64,000 bases of DNA, from contig CAWBQO010000002.1 of assembly GCA_963790965.1 (NCBI GenBank), positions 496,001-560,000 of the forward strand, written 5' to 3'. Origin of the DNA: CAWBQO01 sp963790965. GTDB taxonomy: Bacteria > Bacteroidota > Rhodothermia > Rhodothermales > DASSAV01. Below the pieces are notes generated by a model. It made no database searches. It was not told where the DNA came from and worked only from the letters and a program-made list of their open reading frames with translations. Shown one piece after another: positions 1-7,949 of the stretch. A program made the translations under genes and the position numbers. Position 1 is the stretch's first letter, and each line of letters starts with the position of its first letter.

Positions 1-1260
1 TCTCCTTTCCGGCAACTTCTCCGCGGGCGGCACCGGCTGGCGACCTCAACGGCTGCGAACGTCGCTACGATGGTGCTGCTCCTTGCCTCGGCCTGGGGGC
101 TGTCGGAGGGTGCGCCCGAGGCCGCGCGGCCCCTCCTCCTGCGCTTATGGACGATCGGCGGCGGCGCGGTTCTCTCGGTCTTGCCGCCGCACCTGCTCTA
201 CCCGGATCCTTACCGCCCCTTTGCTCTGCTCGCCAATGCTGATCCGCGCGCGCTGCTAAGGCTCGGCCTGCGCCGCTGGAGCCCGGTCGTTTTGCTCGCA
301 CTTGGTCCGGTCCCGCTGATCGCGCTCGCGGGCCTACCGCTGCCCGGCCGCGCGCAATCCGTTCTTGCGCCCTTGACTGCAGCCCTGCTGACGACACTCG
401 GCGTTGGTCTGCTGGCATACGCGCAGTTCGCGACCATGGGCCTCCGGGCGCAGGCGTGGCAAGACGGCAAGAAGGGCGGATGGTACCGCGCGCTCGCCGG
501 AAACACGCCGTTCTCCTTTTCCGGTATACCGCCCGGACTTGTGCCGGCGGTCATGGCCACTTCGGCGCTGTTCGGTGCTGCCATTCTTACGGTAGTCGCC
601 TCCGCCTTGCTGACGCCCGTGGCGGGCGGGGCCTTCGTGTGGGTGCCGGGCGCGCTGCTCGCCGCCTACGCAGCCCTCCGGCTCCTTGCCTCCGTTCCTG
701 CTTACGACCGTGATTACTACGCCACTGCCGCGTTTTACGGAGAAGTGTTCTCCAGCGGCGGTTTGCGCGTGGAGGAGCGGGAGGCGCTCCCCTATGGCGG
801 CGTCTACTGGGCACCGGCGCGGCTGCGGCCCCACGTCTGGGCAATGCTCCGGCAGATGGACCGTCGGCTACCGCTTGGGCGATTCGTCGCGCTCGGGCAC
901 GCGGGCTTGTGGCTGCTCTACAGTCTGGACGTGTCGGGCGGCCTCATAGCGGCGTACCTGCTCCTTTTCGCCACCGCGAAGAACGCAACCGTGTTCGTCA
1001 CCGCCTCTCCGTCGATGGCTCCTCCTCCCTTCCAGACGCTGTTTCTGCCCCGCGCGGGGTGGACGGCCACCCGGATGATGGTCAACCTCCGGTGGACTGC
1101 AGCGTGGGTGATGAGCCTCGCCATTGTTGCGGCCTTTGCGAAGTCGTTCGGCATGGTTCACGTCCTCGCGTGGACCCTGATCGACCTTTTTCTCGCGTGG
1201 CTCATGGCCTGGATCGCAACGCAAACCGCGGAAACGCGCTATCTGGTGAAGTATGTCTGA
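1..1260 (+). CDS. ABC transporter permease (5' end outside window)
   Basis: The frame is open from the first base of the window with no stop, so the gene begins upstream. At least 419 codons are present, and the first internal ATG is at 70. The protein is strongly hydrophobic, with roughly eight to ten likely membrane segments and short charged loops, and has no nucleotide-binding motif. Its stop overlaps the ATG of the following ABC ATPase by 8 bp, which implies translational coupling and makes it the membrane partner of that ATPase. It may belong to the large exporter-permease families of Bacteroidota such as DUF5687, but I cannot name a substrate. Permease role is inferred from context; membrane nature is seen directly. 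Confidence 0.75.
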   Translation, partial: SPFRQLLRGRHRLATSTAANVATMVLLLASAWGLSEGAPEAARPLLLRLWTIGGGAVLSVLPPHLLYPDPYRPFALLANADPRALLRLGLRRWSPVVLLALGPVPLIALAGLPLPGRAQSVLAPLTAALLTTLGVGLLAYAQFATMGLRAQAWQDGKKGGWYRALAGNTPFSFSGIPPGLVPAVMATSALFGAAILTVVASALLTPVAGGAFVWVPGALLAAYAALRLLASVPAYDRDYYATAAFYGEVFSSGGLRVEEREALPYGGVYWAPARLRPHVWAMLRQMDRRLPLGRFVALGHAGLWLLYSLDVSGGLIAAYLLLFATAKNATVFVTASPSMAPPPFQTLFLPRAGWTATRMMVNLRWTAAWVMSLAIVAAFAKSFGMVHVLAWTLIDLFLAWLMAWIATQTAETRYLVKYV

Positions 1261-1897
1261 ACTCCGCTTGTGGGAGCTGTCAAAACGGTACGGCCGAGGC
1301 CCCTTCGTGCTGGAAGGATTGACGGCTTCGTTCAAGTCCGGCGAAGGCGTCGGCCTCGTGGGGCCGAACGGCTCTGGCAAGTCGACGCTGCTGCGGCTTC
1401 TGACGGTTACGGCGTTCCCCACTTCCGGCGAAGTCTTGCTCGACGGCGAGAACATCCACGAGCGGCCACACGCGCTCCTCGGGCGGATCGGCATCGTGCC
1501 TGAGGAGCCTGCGCTGCCGGCTTATCTCACGGCCGTCGAAGTGCTCGAGTACGTTCTGCGCGCTCGCGGCCGGTGGGAGGCGTCCTCGGCGGGCCTCATC
1601 GAGCGAACGCTGGACCGCCTGATGCTGGACAGTCGCCGCGGGAACCTGGTCGGCACGTTCTCGAGCGGCATGCTCGCCAAGCTGCAGATCGCGGCGGCGC
1701 TCTTACCCGCGCCGGACATCTTGCTAATGGACGAGCCGTTCCGGGGCCTCGATGAGACGAGCACGCACGCCGCCACCGAGTTGCTGCAAGCATTCAGAGA
1801 GGCAGGCGGTCTGCTTATCATCGCCAGCCACCTGAGAACAACGCTGGGGGCAGTCTGCGACCGGGTCATCCAGTTTCCGCTTGATGGGCAACTGTAG
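1253..1897 (+). CDS. ABC transporter ATP-binding protein
   Basis: This is a 214-residue ABC ATPase. The Walker A loop GPNGSGKST is at residues 37-45. A degenerate signature (FSSGM, about 136-140) replaces canonical LSGGQ, as is common in exporters of the CcmA/DRA type. Walker B (ILLMDEP) is near 156-162, and the switch histidine follows in IIASH. The length is that of a single nucleotide-binding domain. The start overlaps the end of the permease gene by 8 bp, so the two form one transporter. The stop lies only 5 bp from the convergent stop of the T9SS plug gene. The substrate is unknown. Confidence 0.92.
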   Translation: MSELRLWELSKRYGRGPFVLEGLTASFKSGEGVGLVGPNGSGKSTLLRLLTVTAFPTSGEVLLDGENIHERPHALLGRIGIVPEEPALPAYLTAVEVLEYVLRARGRWEASSAGLIERTLDRLMLDSRRGNLVGTFSSGMLAKLQIAAALLPAPDILLMDEPFRGLDETSTHAATELLQAFREAGGLLIIASHLRTTLGAVCDRVIQFPLDGQL

Positions 1898-1902
1898 CCG
1901 TG

Positions 1903-3240
1903 TCAGTTCTCCCGCGCGCCCTGCACGGAGATGAGGCGGTCGGTGCTGCGCGAGAGGTCGTTGTAGTAGACGAAGGCGGTGTATTCATTACCCATCCGGG
2001 GCGGCGCTGTATTGAGCACTTGCCGCAGCGCACGGTCCGAGGAGTCGTAGCGGTATTCATACCAGCCCTGTTTGAGCAGCACCGCGCCTTCGTAGCGGCC
2101 GCGCTCGGAGACCCACCGCAGCCGGTTGGCCCGGTCAATGCGCCAGTCGCTGAAGCTGCCGACGACGAAAAGATCGCCCCTGATCGGGGTCTCGTCGGGC
2201 GGGACGAAGCTGAAGACGACTTCGGCATAGTCGCCGTATACATCTGCGTCCGCGACGCCGCGCGCAGCGGTCGATATAACGGACTGCCCGTTGAGCATCG
2301 GGGCGAGCGGCGTACCGGGAAAGCGCGCGTAGTCCGGTTCAAGCAGGATGCGCGTCGGAATGACGCTCAGATCGGCGTCCTCGATGTTTCCCCCTTCCAT
2401 GAACGTGCCGAGGTCGAGGAAGAACGCGGGCGGCTCGGCCTGGAAAGCAAACTCGGGCACGAGATCGAACTGCAGCGACGGCTGCACCGCCAGTGAAGGC
2501 CGGTCCGTACAGCGCGCGCGCTCGTAGCGGCCGTTTCGGACGAAGCAAACCGTGTAATCGTAGGGACTCCCCTGCAGGTCCGACGGCGGCGTAAAACGCA
2601 CGATAGGCATGGTGCCGGGATAACCGCCGCCGCCCATCATCACCGATTCCAGTCCGATGCCGTCCACCGCCTGCGGGCGCTCCTGGATGAAGAAGGGCCG
2701 TTCGAAGAGCACGGCGTCTTCTTGTCCCTGCTCCGTCACGCGCAGGATGTAGTTACCGCTGAGCCGGAAGTCGATCCCGGTGTTGGGAAAACGGTAGGTG
2801 TAGTGGACGTACTTGACATCCGTGGTGCGCGAGGGCGTGTAGTCGATGAGGTCGTCGTGGAAGAAGGAACCGAGGTACTCGGGCGGCGAAAGATCCCGGT
2901 TCCACTCGCGATCAGCGTGATAGAAGTAGGCCGTCAGCGGCCGCCCCGACGAGGCCATCAGGTCGAACTCGAGCGCGAGCGCATCGCTGCCGCCGGAGAT
3001 GACCGGAAGCCAGGCTTCTTTGGCTTCGCCCTGCAGGATGGGGTAGAGCTGAACCGACTTCACCCCGGTTGCGGAAGCGGCGATCTGCAGGTCGACGAGG
3101 CCGTCCATGGCATTCTGCACGCGCGCAGCGTCGCGCTCCCGCCGCTTGCGCACGGCTTCTTCCGTGTTCATGCAGCCGGATAGCACCAGCAGGAGGAGCA
3201 GGACGAGAACGCCGGCGCGAGAGGAGTCAGGCAGGGTCAT
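1903..3240 (-). CDS. Type IX secretion system plug lipoprotein (DUF5103 family)
   Basis: This is a 445-residue lipoprotein. The start at 3240 gives a signal peptide with lipobox LVLSGC and acylated Cys23; the open frame runs further upstream but only through the neighbouring gene. The N-terminal half carries the family pattern: LYP...G...P, a predicted beta-sandwich, DREWN, a conserved EYLGSF segment, then DYTPSRTT and YVHY. The C-terminal half has an FVVGSFSDW-like immunoglobulin or carbohydrate-module-like region. In Flavobacterium the homologous Plug protein closes the periplasmic side of the SprA translocon. It is likely co-transcribed with the metallopeptidase and DUF3078 genes upstream (41-bp gap). 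Together with PorV and two sorting-domain proteins it indicates a working T9SS. Confidence 0.85.
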   Translation of the reverse strand: MTLPDSSRAGVLVLLLLLVLSGCMNTEEAVRKRRERDAARVQNAMDGLVDLQIAASATGVKSVQLYPILQGEAKEAWLPVISGGSDALALEFDLMASSGRPLTAYFYHADREWNRDLSPPEYLGSFFHDDLIDYTPSRTTDVKYVHYTYRFPNTGIDFRLSGNYILRVTEQGQEDAVLFERPFFIQERPQAVDGIGLESVMMGGGGYPGTMPIVRFTPPSDLQGSPYDYTVCFVRNGRYERARCTDRPSLAVQPSLQFDLVPEFAFQAEPPAFFLDLGTFMEGGNIEDADLSVIPTRILLEPDYARFPGTPLAPMLNGQSVISTAARGVADADVYGDYAEVVFSFVPPDETPIRGDLFVVGSFSDWRIDRANRLRWVSERGRYEGAVLLKQGWYEYRYDSSDRALRQVLNTAPPRMGNEYTAFVYYNDLSRSTDRLISVQGAREN

Positions 3241-3281
3241 GGTGTACCGTCCGATGTGCGCCTTGTTGTGCGACGCGGCAA

Positions 3282-5654
3282 TTATGAACGCAGCAGCTCC
3301 CTGCTGCCAAAGAACGTCGGTGCCAAACAACCTCGGTGCCGAGGCAAGTGGATGCTCTTCACCGACGCGCCGCGCAGCCTTTCGGTTTCGACGCGCTCCA
3401 CCCACGCCAATTTTTGCCCGAATGCACGCATTCGCTCGCGAGAAGCCGGCATGCCCGCACGGTCGAAGGCGTCGGCCGCCTCGCGCGCGGACTCCTGCGC
3501 CTCCCCCGTCCGCCCGGATCGGTATTGAAACTGAGCCAGCCACACGAGGCGCTGCCGCTCGACTGCCGAGACCTCCTCTCCGTCGAGGGGAAGGTCTGCG
3601 GCGGAGAAGCTTTCCAGTGCATCCACGGCGCGTTCATAGGCTCCCGCCCTCGCCCACTCCAGCGCCTGCATCATCCGAGCGGCGGCACCGGGCACGGTTT
3701 CCATACGAGCGGCGCGGCGCTCGGGCGCGTCCGACGACACGAGGACGCGCACCGCGTCAGGATGGTCCGCAAGGGCTTTGCGAAGGGCGAGCAAGGCGAC
3801 CGCCTCGGTCTGCAGGTCGAGCGTGGCCGCGCGGGCACGCGCGTAATGGACACGCGCCGAGTCCGCCCGGCCGATCAGCGCCCACGCATCGCCTACGCGC
3901 CGCTCCAGACCCGCATCGCCCGCCGCCTCCTCACCCAAACGCTCCGGGGCACCGGCGGCGCTCCCACGGGCAAGCGCCTCATCCGCCCAGAGCGCCAGCG
4001 CGGAACGGGAGCGTGGCGCGAGATCGAGCGAAGCACGCAGCAACCTGCGGCCCGCCACCGAATCGCCCGCTGCAAAACGAAGAGCCGCCCGGCGGAATAG
4101 CCGGCGATGCCGGGGCACATAGTGCGGGCAGGGCTTTTCGAGGAGGGAGGGCACGGCAAACCGCCTCGTCGCAACCGCCTCCGCCGAGGGGTCCACCTCC
4201 CGCAGATCGAGCAAGAACTGCTGCCAACCAGCCGCCAGCGAGTCAATCGGCAGGCCGTAAACCCTGACAAAATCGCCACGGGCATAAACCCGTTTGAGCC
4301 GCTCGGCCCCATATCGGTCCAGCAGAAACCGTATGAACGAACCGGTGGTCGTGTAGGAGACCGCGCCGCGCCCCGCCCAGAAGCCCGCCGGGCTGATCGT
4401 GCGCGCGAGGTCGTCGGCGAGCGTGATGGCACCCGGCGCGTGCCGCCGGAGCGCCTCGGCCCTTACCTGCTCGTGCGGCGAAGGCAGCCCGTCCGGCGGC
4501 TCCAGCGCAACGGCCAGCCCCTCAACCATGCCCACGTTCAAGGCGGCGTGCAGTATCGGCAGACCGAAAGAGCGCGAGAAGACGTGCGCAAGCTCATGGG
4601 CAAAGGTTGCCTCATACGCATCCTGAAGCAAGTGCATCTGCGGAGCGGAGAGCCAGACGGGCGTCACGCTTGTGTAGGCGGCTCCGGTGAGCGCGGCCTT
4701 CAGCCGGTCGTCGGGGTAGAGATAGGTCACCACTCGTTCCGGCGGCGCGACGCCAAGCCGTTCTTCCAGCCGGGCAAACTGGTACTCCGCATCCAGAGCG
4801 AGGAATCCGACCTCCTCTTCCGTCAGGCTCGCGGCGTCATAGAAGAAGTCGAAGTGCGGCGTGCGGAGCCGGGTACCGAGCGCCTGCTGGATCCCCGTCG
4901 CCGTCGTGTTGATGCCGAACCTGCCCGCAAAAAGATACACGAGGGCTGCCAGCACCATGAGCGAACCGATCCACGACATACGGCCCCAACGCGGCACCAG
5001 GAGCGACCTGTGCGGCTCTGCCGGTGCGGGCGTCTTTGCGTCCTCCTCATGCAGGTAGACGCCGATGTGGTAGAAGAGCAGCGCCCAGAGAAGCGTCAGC
5101 CCGCGAAAGGCGAACAGGCCGGCCCTCAGCGCCAGTTCTTCGTCATAGATCGGCCCGAGCACGCCGCCAAAGACGTGGTTGTACGTATAGAATTGCGGAA
5201 AGAAGCCGATGTCATAGACCGGCCCCACGGCGGCAATGAGGACGCCCGCGCCCACAATTAGCGCTGCGCCTCCCTTCCGCACCCGACCGGCAACGGCATA
5301 GGCAAGGGACACCGCGAACGCGACGGTCACGGGAGGAAAGAGGGCAAAGAGCAGCAGCCCGGTCGCGTAGCCGCAGTTTGGCCGCCAAAGCAGCGAGAGC
5401 GTCAGCCCTGCCCAGGGGACCAGGAGGAGCGCTTCCTGCAGCAGCAGCACGCGCCGGAACGTCTCGCCCCTGCGGAAAAGCTTGACCGATGCGATCCCGG
5501 CTACGAAGAACGACGCGAAGGCAACGACGGCGCTCGACTCGGCGTGCAGGAGGCCGACGAGGGGAAACGGCCACAGGAGCACGGCCACGGCAGCATACAG
5601 CGCCGCCTCCAACGGGTAAGGGGACCTTCGTGCGGCGCGGAAGAAACCCCTCAC
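3282..5654 (-). CDS. Polytopic membrane protein with HExxH metallopeptidase domain and TPR-like C-terminus
   Basis: This is a 790-residue protein in three parts. Residues 1 to about 245 hold six or seven hydrophobic segments. A soluble middle follows with the zinc-protease motif HELAH at 353-357, in a context typical of gluzincins (peptidase-MA-like), with a downstream Glu-rich helix. The C-terminal 280 residues are alanine- and arginine-rich helices that resemble TPR repeats. The substrate is unknown. It lies 7 bp downstream of a DUF3078 gene and 41 bp upstream of the T9SS plug lipoprotein, all on the minus strand, so a role in envelope protein processing is a reasonable inference. The catalytic fold is inferred from the motif only. 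Confidence 0.7.
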   Translation of the reverse strand: MRGFFRAARRSPYPLEAALYAAVAVLLWPFPLVGLLHAESSAVVAFASFFVAGIASVKLFRRGETFRRVLLLQEALLLVPWAGLTLSLLWRPNCGYATGLLLFALFPPVTVAFAVSLAYAVAGRVRKGGAALIVGAGVLIAAVGPVYDIGFFPQFYTYNHVFGGVLGPIYDEELALRAGLFAFRGLTLLWALLFYHIGVYLHEEDAKTPAPAEPHRSLLVPRWGRMSWIGSLMVLAALVYLFAGRFGINTTATGIQQALGTRLRTPHFDFFYDAASLTEEEVGFLALDAEYQFARLEERLGVAPPERVVTYLYPDDRLKAALTGAAYTSVTPVWLSAPQMHLLQDAYEATFAHELAHVFSRSFGLPILHAALNVGMVEGLAVALEPPDGLPSPHEQVRAEALRRHAPGAITLADDLARTISPAGFWAGRGAVSYTTTGSFIRFLLDRYGAERLKRVYARGDFVRVYGLPIDSLAAGWQQFLLDLREVDPSAEAVATRRFAVPSLLEKPCPHYVPRHRRLFRRAALRFAAGDSVAGRRLLRASLDLAPRSRSALALWADEALARGSAAGAPERLGEEAAGDAGLERRVGDAWALIGRADSARVHYARARAATLDLQTEAVALLALRKALADHPDAVRVLVSSDAPERRAARMETVPGAAARMMQALEWARAGAYERAVDALESFSAADLPLDGEEVSAVERQRLVWLAQFQYRSGRTGEAQESAREAADAFDRAGMPASRERMRAFGQKLAWVERVETERLRGASVKSIHLPRHRGCLAPTFFGSRELLRS

Positions 5655-5661
5655 AGCCGTT

Positions 5662-6600
5662 CTATATGAGATGGATGGAAACGCCGAGTGAAAGAATCTC
5701 TTTCACCTGAAGGGCGCGGCCAATGTCGCGGTCGTAAAGCAGGTCCAGTTCCAGATTCACGCCGAACCACGAGTTCACCTTCATGGCGATCAGGTTTTCC
5801 CACTGGAGATCAGGAAGGTCCGGCTTGTTGAACGCGGCAAAGAGGCCGAGCGAGCTTTTCAGGCGCACGTTCTCAACGAGCGCCCGGTCGAACTGCGTGC
5901 GCGATTCGACGCCCAGCTCCACCTCCGCGACCTGCGTGTCTCGCAGGCCGTAAATGTATCGCAGCCGATCTATGGTCACGATGGTCTGCTTGGCTCCAAC
6001 ACCGATCCGCTGCCGAAACCACTTGCCCTGCTCATAAGCGAGGCCGACCGACTGCGTGAGCGTCACCGGCGAGAGAAAGTCGGACACCTTGATGGGCGGC
6101 TCGCGCCGATCTGCCGGGTCGCGCTTCCGGAACGGGTTTTCCTTAAAGTTGAAGCCGGGGGCAAACTGCGTGCGAACTTGAAGGGCCACGGTCGGATTGA
6201 GGACCCGGAACACGCCGTTGCCCTTGTAGCCGAGCGAGGAGTGCAGGCGTATTTCGTCATCGGCCTTGCGCAGCTTCAGCGTATCCTGCTTGATGACGCC
6301 GATGGAAAGGTACAACTCATGGCGCTGCTCCCACGTGCGGCCTTCGCGCACGGCGCGCGCTTCGAGGCCGGTGGTCGCCGCCAAGCTATTGAGGCCGCCT
6401 TTGCTCCAGTTCTGGTAACTGGCCTGCGAGCCGCTGAACTTGGCGACGGCGTCAAGATCCCACAGGCGGACGTCCGTGGAATCCTCCCCCGTCTCCAGCG
6501 GCGTGGGTACTTCCTGAGCGCGCGCGCTGCCGAGTGAGATTCCGATCAGGAGCGGGCAGACGAGGAGACCGGCCCGGATCAACTTAGCGATGTACATCAA
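5662..6600 (-). CDS. DUF3078 domain-containing outer-membrane-associated protein
   Basis: This is a 312-residue protein with a Sec signal peptide ending near SARAQE. It shows the DUF3078 hallmark: QASYQNWSKGG followed by NSLAATTG, then long alternating beta strands ending in an aromatic or hydrophobic residue. That is a beta-barrel-like pattern, with a terminal strand GVSIHLI. DUF3078 proteins are found mainly in Bacteroidota and have no established function. The stop is 7 bp before the start of the metallopeptidase gene, so the two are probably co-transcribed. Confidence 0.85.
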   Translation of the reverse strand: MMYIAKLIRAGLLVCPLLIGISLGSARAQEVPTPLETGEDSTDVRLWDLDAVAKFSGSQASYQNWSKGGLNSLAATTGLEARAVREGRTWEQRHELYLSIGVIKQDTLKLRKADDEIRLHSSLGYKGNGVFRVLNPTVALQVRTQFAPGFNFKENPFRKRDPADRREPPIKVSDFLSPVTLTQSVGLAYEQGKWFRQRIGVGAKQTIVTIDRLRYIYGLRDTQVAEVELGVESRTQFDRALVENVRLKSSLGLFAAFNKPDLPDLQWENLIAMKVNSWFGVNLELDLLYDRDIGRALQVKEILSLGVSIHLI

Positions 6601-6672
6601 AATCTATATAAACAGAGAGGCCACGCCTTGCAGCATGGCCCCTCGCATCAACCAATCGTGCAGCAGACGACG

Positions 6673-6855
6673 TTACTTGGGTTCGTCGTTCTTCTTGTCC
6701 TGCACCTCGACGCGGATCTCCTGAGCCTTCTGTTTCAGATCCTGCATGGCCTTACGGACGCGCGTGCCCGCAGCTTTGTTGCCCTTCTCGTAGAAAGCCT
6801 GGAAGTCTTTCTCGAGGTCATTGACGAATTCGCGAAGTTCGGTAAACCTGCTCAT
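6673..6855 (-). CDS. Histone H1-like nucleoid protein
   Basis: This is a 60-residue, lysine-rich, helical protein. The core FYEKGNKAAGTRVRKAMQDL, followed by KQKAQEIRVEVQ, is the signature of the Bacteroidota histone H1-like (Hc1-related) family. The start at 6855 is chosen because the family begins just before the helix MSRFTELREF and a purine-rich AGAGGA lies a few bases upstream; the longer open frame adds 21 unrelated residues. It is expected to bind DNA non-specifically and compact the nucleoid. It stands alone, 72 bp upstream of the DUF3078 gene. Confidence 0.9.
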   Translation of the reverse strand: MSRFTELREFVNDLEKDFQAFYEKGNKAAGTRVRKAMQDLKQKAQEIRVEVQDKKNDEPK

Positions 6856-7004
6856 GTACGGGTCCTCTTTGTTGTGCCTGGTAGATGAATCGGGAGAAAA
6901 CGCTGCTGCTCCCTTCATTTAGCGAGAAACTTAATGCGGCGGGAGCGGGCTGTCAAGCGCCGTGGAAGGATTTTGGCCCTTTTGCGACAGATTTTTGTTC
7001 TTTT

Positions 7005-7763
7005 TTATGCGATAACCCTCGGACCGCGCGGGTTTTGCGGGAAAACAGCACCCGCCGCGTCCGTCACCTGCACTTCGAGCAGGCTTTCTACCGCGCGCCG
7101 GAGGGCACCGAGGGGCTGCCGGAGCCTTTCGGTAAGGGTGTCGAGAGTGAGCGTCGGAGCGTCTTCGAGGCCCTCAAGGGTGCCCGGAAGCGGGAAGAGG
7201 CAGAGGGCGACGGAAGGCTCACGACCCTGATGCGCCGCCGCCTGCTGCGCCGCCGCTTGTTGGAACGGCGAGCCGGCCACGCCGCCAAGCGCCACGGCGG
7301 CGTCCAGAGGATGCACTTCCCGGCCCTCGCCGGTGCCGAGATCGGCAACGGAGGAGATCACAGGCACGGCCCCGCGCCGGGCCAGCTGCGCCAGCCACGG
7401 CGATGGCGAAGCCACAAGGCGGCCGGCGGCGTCCATATAGAGGATGCGGCGATCGGAGCCGCTGAGCGCAACCGCCGGCACCTTCGCGTCCGTCAGGGCT
7501 GCCGCAAGCTGACGGTTAGACGCGCGCGCGGCCCCTACGACGATGCGCCGCTGCGCGTCCGTTTCCATGGGAAGGAGGCCGTCCTTCCGCCCGAGCGGCA
7601 ACACGACGCCCTCCGCTTCCAGCGCGCGCTCTGCCGCCTCACCGCTGCCGTGCAAGATCACCATCGGCCCGGCCTCCCGTCCCGCTTCTGCAATGCGGCC
7701 GCCGAGGTGGCGGATGAAGAGTCCATCCGAGAGATGGTAGTCGTCGATAACCAGAATGCGCAT
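7005..7763 (-). CDS. Amino-acid-kinase-fold protein related to acetylglutamate kinase
   Basis: This is a 252-residue soluble protein. Parts resemble N-acetylglutamate kinase: VILHGSGEAAERALEAEG corresponds to the VVHGGG loop, and NRQLAAALTDAKVPAVALSG to the NK.L...L...GV.AVGLSG segment. A tail segment after PVISSVADLG resembles the PVI.P.......N region. The usual first-strand KIGG-type phosphate-binding lysine motif is replaced by VIDDYHLSDG, so substrate or activity may differ from true ArgB. No other arginine or lysine biosynthesis gene is near. It is transcribed divergently from the SLC12-type transporter across a 186-bp gap. The family call is moderately sure; the enzyme name is not. Confidence 0.6.
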   Translation of the reverse strand: MRILVIDDYHLSDGLFIRHLGGRIAEAGREAGPMVILHGSGEAAERALEAEGVVLPLGRKDGLLPMETDAQRRIVVGAARASNRQLAAALTDAKVPAVALSGSDRRILYMDAAGRLVASPSPWLAQLARRGAVPVISSVADLGTGEGREVHPLDAAVALGGVAGSPFQQAAAQQAAAHQGREPSVALCLFPLPGTLEGLEDAPTLTLDTLTERLRQPLGALRRAVESLLEVQVTDAAGAVFPQNPRGPRVIA

Positions 7764-7949
7764 GCTGCGGTGAGATCGTTCAATTTGCGACTGCGGCGAC
7801 AGGCGGCGGCGCTCTGCCGGCCGCGTCCTTCAAAGTTACGGCTTCACGACAGATAAGCGCGCCAACGGGGTGTCGCGGCCTGCTATATTATCCCGCGGAG
7901 GATCAAGGAAAACCCGGCTTTCCTCCCCCACCCACGAAAAGAAGTACGC

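Noticed and set aside
4107..5261. Plus-strand 384-codon frame opposite the metallopeptidase
   Set aside because: Antisense of a gene with clear membrane segments and an HELAH motif; no independent evidence.
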